Assembly: GCA_013365325.1 (NCBI GenBank)
Contig: JABVXV010000031.1
Span: forward strand, 347,185-411,184
Source of the DNA: Dipetalonema caudispina
Taxonomy: Eukaryota > Nematoda > Chromadorea > Rhabditida > Onchocercidae
Direction: 5' to 3'
Length of the DNA: 64,000 nucleotides
How positions within the stretch are numbered: the first letter of the stretch is position 1; each line of letters begins with the position of its first letter. Made by a program: the position numbers and the translations under genes. The notes beneath the pieces are model-generated. The model worked only from the letters and a program-made list of their open reading frames with translations, was not told the origin of the DNA and ran no database searches. Positions 27,551-39,089 of the stretch are shown in pieces.

Positions 27551-30355
27551 ATGACGAAAGTGAGAAGTAAAGAAGATGATGATACTAATAGTTTGCGACT
27601 AATGGATCAAGCTACTGTTGAGCCTGGCAATCTGCTGGACGAATTATTGGAGCCGGATCGTGTTGTGCAAGCGGAATATTTCCTTGAAGCTTGCTCGAGC
27701 GAAGGTTGGATCTCTGCAGTGGTAATTAATCAACTAAGTTTCTCTTTCGGAACTTAATATAGGATGCAACTCTATGCATTGTATTGCTCTTATTCATCAT
27801 CGCTTCAGTAATTTAACCTGCCCTCATCAGCTTCTTGTAATGCATTACGCTCTAGTTCGTCTGCATCACATGAAACATGAAGTTTGATACAATCTGAGTT
27901 TGAATAACAAATCCAGATGACTTGTGCAGCTTTTTCTTTCTTGATAGTATCATTGGGCGTATAAGGAACGTACACCACAATTTTCTCCATTGTGAAATGA
28001 GTCTTACTATTTATCAAAATAATTACTCGTCATCAAGCACTATTCGATACCATTGATGGCTTATTGTACCTACTTTCTTTTATTCTTATTTTTTTAATAC
28101 AAAGCCTACTTTTTTTTATTTTAAAGTTAGGTGGTTTTATGGAGACTTGTTGTTACTATCTTTTTATCATACTTCAGATTGTTTATGTAAAATTGTGCAT
28201 GTGTTTTGATGAGACTATATCTTTCTCATTAAGAATAGTAACATTAATAATTGAACTTTAGAAGGAGGGATTAATAACAGTACAAGCGTTGCTGTTGGTG
28301 ATGGTTGTGAATTAATTAACAACAACAAAGAGGTTATTTTTTTCACAAAATTTTTTTCGATACTCAAGTTTTTGACATTTTGGGTTTAATGATTCATGTT
28401 TACTGATGCGTGTCTGTTTATTAATTTTTCCTGAAATTTAACCGGAAATTTGTTGTCTAGAAACTCGGAATATCAATAAATGAAAGCAGTTGCTTCATTA
28501 TTGTGTTTTAGAGTGCAGGAAATGGTGACGAGACGAAACAGCATGAATCAAAATTTTCCAATGTTTTTATGAAGACAGAAGCCATTTCAATAATACCGAA
28601 TATGAGGAAGAAAGTACGTTTATTACTATCTTGACTTTTGTTCTAACAAATCAAATTAGTAAGTATATATTGTCACAAAAGAGCGTGAAGCAAGGAATCC
28701 GATGCATGCGTAATTTATTAATGAAAAATAAGAATGAAAGAAGCGATCGGAAAAATTAAAGAAAATTGACGGAATGTCGCAAATTTTATTCATTTTCCAA
28801 GTAGTTGACTGTATGCTGGGTTATTGAATTCTGCACTCTATACAGTTCGAATAAATTACATTTTTTTTTTTTGTTTTTTGATTAACCATCGCATTTGTTT
28901 TACGATGCGGCACTTGCTGATTTCCTTTTGTCTGTTTAATTTTTAAGGAAATTTTGCAGAGTCGTAGTGACAGCAGTGATGAAAATAAAGAGGAAATGAT
29001 GATGGCTAGTGATGAAAAAAGTGGGAATTCAGAAAATGGTAGTGATGCTGTTGGTGAGGATAGTGATGATGAAAAAGAAGAAGTTGGTAAAGACGAAGAG
29101 AGTGAAGATGAAGAATATGTTGTGGAAAAAATCCTTGATAAACGGTATAATCGACGGAAGAGAAGGATCGAATATTTGATCAAATGGGCAGGATATGATA
29201 ATGAAAACGAGAATACGTGGGAGTCTGCAGAAAACTGTGTAAGTTCCTTAATTTTGTGACCATCTATTCGTTTCCTCACGCATTTGCAGTTAGGAGTAAC
29301 TTCATTCACTCACATATTGTTAAATCCAGTACATTATTGATAATACCATAACATACTGGGAAGATTCGAGACTTATGGCAATCGTTTGAATCGCAATTAC
29401 GAAAAAATTGACAGGGCAATGGGGCAGATCATTGATAAAAACTTTTTAAAATATGACTTTTTACAAAATTTTTATGAAGTGAATGTATTTAAGAAATCTG
29501 CTCCTGATGCAATTCGTGAATATGAGGAAAGTCTGAAGAAGAATCCGACGAAATATCTGTTACGAAGTAGACCAAAAGCAGAGGTTACCTCTATTTTTTG
29601 TCGATCGATTGTGTGTTATTTATTGCTATTTACTTCAAATATGCTGTTTATTGCTATGATCATGTGCTATTTATTTAGTTCATTTCTCTACCCCTTCTTA
29701 TCTATCTTTGTCTTTTATTAACTGCGAATTTTTAGGAAAGCGGTTCAAATGATGACGAAGAGGAATCATCGAAAGCCCTAAAAAGGAAAACAAATAAAAT
29801 CAAAGAGGAACTATATTCTGAAGGTTAATATACCAAGTGTTTCGCCTAAATTCACTTGATGATTGATTATTAAATACTAAACTCCGCTTTCCAATATGTT
29901 TCAGGAAGTAGCGATGATGATAGTGAAGAAGTGCAATCAAAACGTGCTAAAATTGACTGCATTCTGGGTGTCAAAAAGGTGGATAATGAAATCCTGGCAG
30001 TAGTACGTTTTGACGACGGACACCATGATCTTATATCAACGCGGGTATTGGTCAGCAAATGTCCGAAGGTAATTTTTATACAATTTTTGAACATCCGTAT
30101 TGACGGAATCCACAGCTGCTTGGTGCGAAACTTAAATGGTTTGGTTCTCGTTATTTGCTATTATTCAGTCATGCGTTTAATGAATGCCGCAAAATTCAGC
30201 TGTTGCAGGCCTATTTGTGAAGTGAACATTAAAATATATCTAAGATGCTAATATCGAGTAGATATTTCTTAACTGCATGTTGTCTCAGTGATTCAATATA
30301 ATTTCAGAAGCTGGTGAACTATTATGAGAGATCATTAAAGTTCGTCTCATCATAA
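27551..30355 (+). CDS. HP1-type chromodomain / chromoshadow protein with acidic N-terminal extension
   Basis: Heterochromatin protein 1 family member, expected to bind methylated histone H3 K9 in the nucleus. Proposed exons: 27551-27704, 28262-28332, 28512-28613, 28960-29238, 29371-29583 (or 29364-29583), 29736-29823, 29905-30068, 30308-30355, giving about 372 aa. The chromodomain begins [13 protein letters not shown] and continues [18 protein letters not shown]. The three aromatic-cage residues (Tyr of EEYVVE, Trp and Tyr of KWAGY) are present. The chromoshadow domain (IDCILGVKK … KLVNYYERS) ends the protein. An Asp/Glu/Ser-rich stretch precedes the chromodomain and the N-terminal extension is longer than in classical HP1. 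The first ATG follows a TTGTTTAG acceptor. The exon 1 donor is uncertain: GAAG|GTTGGA fits phase, while the stronger-looking GTG|GTAATT does not. The exon 5 acceptor is uncertain too (see findings). Related to C. elegans HPL proteins; I do not assign a specific ortholog. Confidence 0.8.
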
Positions 30356-31143
30356 GTTGTTTGGAGCATTTTTTCATCGAGAAATAATTTTAATTTATTC
30401 TCTTTCTGCGTTGTTTCTGGATGCTTTTCAGTTATATATAGCCATTTGACAAAGAACATGATCTATCCAAATTTAAGTTCAAGGAACATCTATTTTAAAG
30501 TTTTATGGCGATATGAGGTAGATATTCTGCAGTTATTCAGATACATTATTAGTTGTAGTGTGCGTTTTGTAAATGTTTCAATATAAATATAAATGATTCT
30601 ATTTTGCTGCTATTTGTTCAGAATATGTCTCAGTTATTTTTTCGTGTTTATATATTGTGTTGATGTATTGTTATTTCATCTGATCCATTTCATACAATAA
30701 AAGTTGCTGAATTTTGTTGTTAGTTGTATCTGTTGATTTCCATTAATCAACTAGATGCCATTCTTCGCAATTGCTAGACGGGTACATTTACCCAAGTTTT
30801 ATTCTGGTGACCTTGTTGGAACAGATCTTAATCAAAAATTGTGTTCAGCTGTATTACATTGCCAAAAGTATGAGTAAGTGATTAGATTTTGGAGTCACTC
30901 AATATTTTTTTATTACGTTGTTTTTACTAACAGGTTCTAATCTAGTACGGATTACGTTTACAATAATTGGTGCTTACTAAATACTTGCCATGAAAATTCG
31001 CAATACCGATCCTTTAGTTACAGTTATCACTCAAATATTGAGTTAATTAGTTAATCCATGTTGGATGTTGGTAAGTGTCCTAATTCGATATCCATAGGAC
31101 GAGTTCAAATCTGTCATAATGTAAAATACTATAGTTAAGATTA
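30356..31143 (+). other. Spacer between chromodomain and ValRS genes, with one orphan exon-like frame
   Basis: It contains the 3' UTR of the chromodomain gene and then a 40-codon open frame starting with ATG at 30755. That frame is preceded directly by an AACTAG acceptor and ends at a perfect GA|GTAAGT donor at 30872. I could not join it in phase to any later exon. It may be an alternative first exon of the downstream synthetase, a small separate gene, or chance. Confidence 0.4.
30696..30701 (+). terminator. Candidate polyadenylation signal, chromodomain gene
   Basis: AATAAA about 340 nt after the TAA at 30353-30355 and 50 nt before the next exon-like frame. It fits as the 3' end of the chromodomain transcript. 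Confidence 0.5.
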
Positions 31144-34100
31144 ATGTCGAATGCTGTCGAAACTGGAACTATCCTAGTCAATGGTGATCTGGCGCTGGAG
31201 AAGCCAAAAACAGCGAAAGAGTTAAAGAAGGAGGCAGCGAAAGCAGCAAAACTAGCAAAATTTCGTGAGAAAGTGAAGAAGGCAGAAGTAAAAGCATGTC
31301 AAGCAAAACAACCGATGGGGGTTTGTTTATGCATTTGTGGTTCTTAGTTATTTCTGTTTGGTGTTTTTGTTTATTATAATTTCGTAAACAAACTTTCTGT
31401 TTATTATAATTTTGTATTTGTGAACCTTTCAACCCTTCAACAACGTTTTCAGACAGTAGAAGTAAAGAAGAAAGGAGTTTGTGAATACACTATTAATACA
31501 AAACCCGGAGAGAAGAAGAACACCGTTATTGAATTGCCGAATGCTTATAGTCCAAAATATGTGGAAACAGCTTGGTATGAGTGGTGGCAGAAATCAGGTT
31601 TTTTTCGACCTGAATATAAACGTGATTTAAGGTTTGCTGATTATCGACTATACGAGACTTACTTACGTTTTTTCGAATTCTAAATCCTTGATAGCTGTCG
31701 ATCGAAATGGAACTAAGTGAATATAAATAAAATTCCATTACGTGGACACCAGTAGGACTGACAAGTCATTTTGTGCTGCATTTATCTCAGCTACGCAGTT
31801 ACGGGTTATATACATTCTTAAATAGTTACATGAAAATAAGTATTAGTGGTATTTGTCTTTTGAATTATTTTTCAGAGCTTTGAAATTTTTGTTCAGAATG
31901 ATAAGGTTTTTCTTAAAGAGATTTATTGCAGTAAGCCGAATCCAAAGGGAATTTTCACTGTGGTTATTCCACCACCGAACGTCACTGGAACATTGCACTT
32001 GGGGCATGCTTTGGCTACTTCTGTAGAAGATGCTGTATGTAGATGGTAATTTTCAAAAGGAATTTATTTCAAAAATGGGACTTTTACGCAGTATTTAAGT
32101 AAGATCCCGGATTCATGGGTGCTAATATATCTATTCATGAAATAGATACTGTCCTGTTAGGTTTTCTCTGATTGATGTTTTATTTTTTTTTTTTTTTTGG
32201 TCTATAATATTTATTTATACTTTTTGCGTTTTTAATGAAAAAATATAGTTCTAGTAATTTTCTCTTGCATAAATATGTATTTGCTTGAATATGATTAAAA
32301 TCTATTATTTCTTTGTTTTTTTAGGCATCGTATGAAAGGCAAAACAGTTTTATTTAATCCAGGCTGTGATCATGCTGGAATCGCTACTCAGGTTGTGGTA
32401 GAAAAGCGTTTGAAACGTGAACTGGGCTTAACAAGGCATGATTTGGGTCGTGACAAGTTTGTAGAAGAAGTGTGGAAATGGAAGAATGAGTGCGTTTTTT
32501 CTTCTCGGTTGTACTTATAAACAGTGTGATGGTTAACGGCTGCATGTGAAATCATAAGAAATCGATGCCTAGAAGGAAATGTAGAAATATGGACGAATCT
32601 AATGTTTTATTTCTTTATTAGACGTAGTCACACTTGACGTATACCAATCTTCATATTTTAATGTTCTACAATAATTTGTTGTTACACTTCAAGATATTTC
32701 TCAACTCACTTTGAATTTCTGGTAGAAATTTAAAGTCTTTCTTGGGAAAGCTATAACTTTATGGTAGGTTTGATATTTTTTTTTTTTTCGTGCAATTACA
32801 GAAAAGGAGAAGTAATTTACGATCAACTGCGGAAAATCGGTGCAGGGGTTGATTGGGATCGAGCTTGTTTCATGATGGATCCAAAAATAACACGTGCTGT
32901 AACACATGCCTTTATAGTAATGCATGAAAAAGGTATTATATATCGAAGTAATCGGCTGGTAAATTGGTGCTGCGTTTTGAGATCTGCTATCTCTGATATT
33001 GAAGTATTATTTTCAACTTTTCATATCATTTATCTTTGTCGTTTTTAATACTATCATAGGAAGTGCGGATAATTTGCATTTTAAGTTGTATTGTAAGTTG
33101 CTGACGTGGAGCGTGAGACTTATGCATAAAGGTTACCAAATATGTATTGAGTTGACATTTTTTACTTCCAGCTGTATACAACATCGCAGAAGAGGTAAAA
33201 TAATTTGAAGTATTGAGAAGAATGTTCTGCATCACCACACATTGAACACCATCATGTCATTGTGAGAGATGTAAGAGTAAAAGATTATGCATTTCTTTTA
33301 ATTGGTTTTGTACTCTATTGATCAATATTACCTTTAGGTTGACAAAGTGGAGTTAAGCGGACGTACATTGCTGTCTGTTCCTGGATATTTGAAAAAAATT
33401 GAGTTTGGTGTACTGACATCTTTTGCTTATCCGATCGAGAATTCAGGTACTGTGTAGTTTCATTGCACTTTTTTTCATTTAAAAGATAGATCATTCTATT
33501 TTACGTATTAGTAATATTTTCAAACATTGTTTAGTTTAGATGAAGAAGTCGTGGTAGCAACTACTCGAGTTGAAACCATGTTAGGTGATAGCGCTATTGC
33601 TGTGCATCCGAAAGATAAACGATACAAACACCTTATTGGCAAGGTTCTTTTAGCCTTTATATTACGGATTAACGATTAAACAAATGAATGTACTAAGCGC
33701 TGAAAGCATAGTGCATTTTTTTCTCAAAACGTTGAGCATTTTTGCGTTACAGGGACTCGCTTTATTGTCTTCCTCGGTATACTAAAATTTCAAAAAAATT
33801 TGAAAAATCAAAAAAAACTTAGAGTATTCAATAAGACTGCATCCTAACCTTGTGTTTAAGATGCCTGATCTGTTCTAGAAATGCATACATCCATTTCTTC
33901 AAAGAAAACTCCCAATTATAGCAGATTCGTTCGTCGACATGGAATTTGGAACAGGTAGTTTCAATTTTTTTTATACTTTGAGTCGATTTACTCTGTTCAT
34001 TAACTATGATTTTTGTTAGGATATATTATGTTTGAATGAATTCCTAAATATGTCCATCGCAGTGTGAAGTTCCATTATTTTCATGTTTTCTGATAAGTGG

Positions 34101-37100
34101 ATTTTTTTTATTAAATGCTTTAATAATATTAAAAAATTCTGTGCAACGCTTCACCTTTATCAATTTGATGTGAAAGATGAGCTACCAATTAAAAAGCTCA
34201 AATGACTGAAAGTGAAACGTTTTGTTCAGGAGTAGTGAAAGTAACTCCTGCTCACGATCACAACGATTATGAAGTAGGACTTCGTCACAATTTAGCATTC
34301 ATTACTTGTTTCACAGATGATGGCAATATGAGTGAGCAATGTGGCGAATTCAAGGTTTTCTTGTATCCTTTACTTGCGAAATGTGACAAATATCAAAATT
34401 TTGCGAATTAAGTGAAAGACTAGATATATTCATTTTATTAGTGTATTCATGAAATTCAAATATATTTGTTGCTTTTATTATCTGGTTTATATGCTTTAGA
34501 ATATGAAACGATTCGAAGCAAGGGATGCTGTTTTAGAAGCGCTCAAAAAGAAAGGTCTTTTCAGGGGTCAAAGTGATAACCCAATGGTTATTCCTTTGTG
34601 CAGGTGAGCTTCTAGTAAATAATAACTTTGCATCGAGAATTCCTTTTGATATGGTTATCAATTGAATATTTTTTTCGAAACTTCTCCCATCGAGACCTCG
34701 GAAATTTTTCAGTCGTTCAAAAGATGTTGTTGAGCCAATTTTGAAATCACAGTGGTATGTAAAATGTGACCAGATGGCACAGCGAGCTATTAAGGCTGTA
34801 GAGGAAGGCCATTTAAAAATCATACCAGATTTTCATGTTGCAACTTGGCGGAAATGGTTGGAAAACATCAGGTATATTCGGTTTTTTTTGGTTTCAGTGT
34901 AAAATACCAAAAAAAAAAAATGCAGAAATTGCTTCGAATTCAGCGTGTCTTCTCATTCAGGGCCTTGAAACGTACGAAATGGTAGAATGTTGAACGAACT
35001 TTACACTTGAACATTCTTATATATTCGTGTTAGTCTATGACTTTCCAGAGATTGGTGTATCTCGCGACAGTTGTGGTGGGGTCATCGCATACCCGCTTAC
35101 TTCGTTAGCGTCGATGACCCTAAAGTTCCTGCTGGAACTTCTGATAACAATGATTACTGGGTGAGTGCACATAGTGAAGCTGAAGCATTGAAAAAAGCTG
35201 CTCGAAAGTTTGACGTTTCGGAAGAGAAAATTTCTGTGAAAAGAGGTAGTTTTTACTTCAGTTGTTATATTTCCCTAATAGGTCAGTGAATAAATCTTAG
35301 TTTCCTTAATCACTTTCTGGCTAATTTGCTGTTAAAATTATATTTCTTTTTCAATACTGTGTGTCATTTCTTCTCGTTCTTGGATTTTGTCTTTTTGTAA
35401 AATAAATTGATGTTTGTTTTATTTGAGCAAACAATAGGTGATTTATAGATGAAGACGTTCTGGATACCTGGTTTTCTTCCGGAATGTGGCCGTTTGAAAT
35501 TTTCGGATGGCCTGAAAAAACTGCTGATTTGGATAAATTTTTCCCGGGTACACTTCTGGAAACTGGACATGACATTCTTTTCTTTTGGGTAGCGCGGATG
35601 GTGTTTATGTCGCAAGAGCTAACTGGGAAGTTACCATTTCATGAAGTTAGTTTGTTAAGTTCTATTATTAAAGAAGAAACATTGTGGTAATACAGGAAGT
35701 GACCAAACGAAGATTTGCATACGATACTAGAAGGAAATGGAGAAATAACAAATTCTTGTAAGGTTGATTAAAGTGTTTAATGAATTCTTTTCACAACATT
35801 AAATTTCTTTTTTTTTTTTTTTTCTAGGTTTATTTGCATGCCATGATTCGGGATGCTCACGGGCGTAAAATGAGCAAATCGTTAGGTAATGTAATCGATC
35901 CGCTAAATGTGATACATGGCGTAACATTGACGCAGCTCAATAAAATGTTGGAGTCTGGAAATCTTGATCCGAAGTAGGCATTTTAGTCAAAAATGGATTA
36001 TGACCAATCTTAGAAAATGCTTTGTGCATCAGAATGTGTTTATGATTTTTAAATAATGATTATGCCTGTGTACGTTGTGCTGTTATTGAGCCTGTTATGA
36101 ATTTTATCTTGTATCACCAAATTTTGAAAGCGAAAGCCTTGCATATTTGTTATTGATAATGGAGTAAGTGTATATAATTTAAAGGAATAATGCAGCTTTT
36201 TTTTTCACATTAATATACTTTGTTGTCATTTCAGGGAACTGAAAAAAGCGAAAGAAGGGCAAGCTCATGATTATCCGAACGGCATACCGGAGTGTGGTAC
36301 TGATGCATTACGGTTTGCACTGATGAGTTATACTAGTCAGTGCCGGGATATCAATCTTGATGTGCTTCGTATTCAAGGATACAGATTTTTCTGCAATAAA
36401 ATCTGGCAGGCATCGAGGTTTGCACTGATGCAGTTTCACAGCAGTTTCATACCTGCGGAGAAATTTGATGTTAGTTTTTTTTCGACGTCATAGATTTTAA
36501 GGCAGAGATACTGTGTTGAAACTTGGAACTCACAAACTTGATTTTCGATAAAAATGCTAATCTAGAAGATTCTAAGGAGATCGGGCATAGTTGCCAGTAT
36601 TTTTGCTTGGTGTGATAGGGAAAATTGTGATTCCTTTCAGTTGCCAGAAGAGAGTAGTACTTTGGATCGTTGGATTTTGTCGCGACTGTCTTATGCTGTT
36701 GAATCATCCAATACTGGGATGTCTAGATATCAATTCAGTCGCGTCACGACCGCGCTGTATAATTTTTGGCTGTACGATTTTTGCGATATATATATTGAAG
36801 GATGTAAACCAGTGCTTGCTGATAGTGGTCAGTTCTTTCAGTATATCTCCTCGATTTTTTCATAATATCTGAACTGTTTTTAAAAAATTCTGCATCTATG
36901 CCTTCCTTTTTGTACTGTTTTTCGTTAAGATCATCTGCTTCATGTACTATCCAGTTTCTGTTTTGTAACTCAGTTCACTTGCAAAGATCATTTTGTAGGG
37001 AATTCTAATGGTGCAAAGATTGTACGAAAGGTGCTTTTTGAATGTGTAGAAACAGGATTGCGGCTATTATCACCGTTCATGCCTTTTATTACTGAAGAGC

Positions 37101-38466
37101 TTTGGCAGCGATTGCCATCACGCACATCGAAGGAGCAGGTAGAAAGCATCTGTGTTGCACCATACCCGGAAGCAGAACAGGTCTGTTCTTTAGTAGTATT
37201 CTCTAAATTCCATCCTATTTTCAAATAAACAACAGATTTCCATAATTGCTTTTACAGTACATATTCCGAGATGAAATATTGGAAAATCGAGTGACACATG
37301 CAATGCATATCGTGAAAACTGTTCGTTCTCTTCGTTCCGATTATGGATTAACAGCTAAAGTTAAGACTGAACGTGAGTTTCATCCAAATAAATGAAAAAT
37401 TTTTGTGTTTAGATAAACGTGATATCTAATTCCAGGGTGTTTGTGACTATTTACATTCCTTTGAATAACTTTATATTTAATACTTTGACAAATCAGTGGT
37501 TTGCCAAGATAATTATTTCAGTTTATATCATTTTCGAAAACAGCCCAGAAGTAGTGGAAGTGGAAGATCTCATACCGTTAATAACTACTTTAACTTCCTC
37601 GTCCAAGGCTTGCTTTTTTTTCACACTTATTCTTTTGATTACTTTTATGCCTTTTTCCCATCACAGTTAATGTGTATGATCAAACTGCAGCAATCTGGAT
37701 CCTAATCGTAGAAAAAACATATTTAGAAAATCAATAAGACATTAAGGCCGTGAAGTTTTTACATTCATTATGTTGCTTCTTTTTAGGTTTCCTTACTAAC
37801 TGCGGATAAAGTACAGCAGATGCCATCAGACTCTGTGCAACTTGTTGTTTCGGCAACTTGCAAGATTTCACTTTTGCTTGAGGTTTTGGCTTCTTTAATT
37901 TTGAAAAATTGTCTCCTTCACCTAATGTCTTATCACATGGTACCCAAAACACAAGAGTTCACATTTACTGTTCAAGTGGAAATGATGATTACTGCGGCAT
38001 TTTAGGGTATAATCGATGTTCCTAAGGAAATTACGAAATTGACGGACAAGCAGGAGAAACTAATGGTTCAACTGCAGAAATTAGAAGAAACAATGTCTAG
38101 CCCGACTTACAATAAAGTGCCTCTTGGAATACGTAATAATAACGCGGAGAAGGTGAAATTATGAAATAAAAATTTGCAGAGACCGTTCATTTGTTTGATG
38201 AATTATTTCAACTTCCTACTTATAAAATTTTCATTTCAAAGTTATGCATTATTAATATGACGATTTTTCCGATTCAAGAATTCCTGCCTATTTGTTTTCG
38301 AGAAATGAAGTAGAATGGAAATCTTTAGGGAAACGGAAAAAAATTTCCAAGAATTATAAACTATTAAAGCCTTCTTTCAAAATAAAATTTTCAGGTAGCA
38401 TCACTGTTGGCAGAGTCGAAGCATCTTAATGAAGCCATAGTCGCGCTCAAAAACTCGTTAGCATGA
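31144..38466 (+). CDS. VARS: Cytosolic valyl-tRNA synthetase
   Basis: Class I aminoacyl-tRNA synthetase charging tRNA-Val in the cytosol. Twenty-two exons close in phase to 1051 aa: 31144-31320, 31453-31631, 31932-32045, 32325-32489, 32802-33003, 33338-33446, 33540-33643, 33879-33954, 34230-34354, 34500-34603, 34713-34871, 35049-35245, 35449-35645, 35828-35973, 36235-36469, 36641-36827, 36999-37180, 37258-37376, 37544-37607, 37787-37882, 38006-38152, 38395-38466. The HIGH motif is HLGH at residues 141-144 after PPPNVTG, and KMSKS is at 650-654. The editing domain carries [17 protein letters not shown] and the CP1/catalytic part has [18 protein letters not shown]. The C-terminal anticodon-binding domain has [14 protein letters not shown] and ends in a ValRS-type coiled coil (about 55 residues). 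A Lys/Ala-rich N-terminus stands where vertebrate VARS1 has a GST-like domain. Intron 19 starts with GC, not GT. The N-terminus lacks an obvious mitochondrial signal. Confidence 0.96.
37608..37786 (+). other. Inferred GC-AG intron in the valyl-tRNA synthetase gene
   Basis: The exon frame reads through [10 protein letters not shown] and must continue in phase 0 into [12 protein letters not shown] at 37787, after a TTTTTAG acceptor. The only donor that keeps the phase is AAG|GCTTGC at 37608. Nearby GT options give the wrong frame. With this junction all 22 exons sum to a whole number of codons. Read from the sequence; needs transcript support. Confidence 0.6.
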
Positions 38467-39089
38467 ATTAATATCTAAATATTAATTGTTTTCTTTTTTG
38501 TAACAATTTACTTTTCAAAAAGTTTCCTGTTGTCCATCTGCTTTTCTAAATTGTTGATTTTCTTTTTCAGAACTTAAATATCTTATTAAGTTCTTTTTCA
38601 CTAACTTCGCGAGGATACTTGTTGATCTGATGTTATCCTACTGCTTACATTTGATACTGTTGTTGACATTTCATTGTCTCATAGATGTATCGTTCATAAA
38701 AAAAAAATAACTTTTTCGTTTTTGCAACCTTTTATGTAAATCTATCCGATGTAATATTTTGCTGACGTAACTAATAGGAGAAATTAGAGATTTCAGGTAA
38801 AACGAGGTGAGGGAATGCATCAGTTTCAAGAATCTTGAGATAAGTTTGGGAGAGGATGAGGTTGCGGTTATTTGGCTTATGCTTATAGTTTTTTTTTTTT
38901 TTTTTTCAAATGCTTCTTAGGAATGCAATCTGAGATAACTTTTTTGTAATGAAGGTTTACTTGAATATTTTTACGATGTAACCTTGCAAGTTTATTCTCG
39001 AATTCTTGCACAAGTTTATATTAGAAGCTGTTCAAGAGTTGTTGATACAGGATGTGAATTTCCATGAATGTTATGGCAGCACGGTCTAT
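38467..39089 (+). other. Spacer between ValRS and CMTR2 genes
   Basis: It contains the ValRS 3' UTR with A and T tracts (near 38699 and 38890). No canonical AATAAA was spotted. The CMTR2 frame is open upstream of its chosen ATG back to 38982, but with no in-frame ATG. A TTGATACAG site at 39043-39051 could be a trans-splice acceptor. If so, the resulting leader would contain out-of-frame ATGs. Confidence 0.45.

Noticed and set aside
27705..27721. Extension of chromodomain-gene exon 1 to the GTAATT donor
   Set aside because: This donor is phase 0 and leads into a stop in the next exon; the GTTGGA donor at 27705 keeps frame through three exons.
28821..29309. 162-codon minus-strand frame rich in Ser
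   Set aside because: It lies opposite the acidic and chromodomain exon; its composition is explained by that coding strand and it has no exon signals or family.
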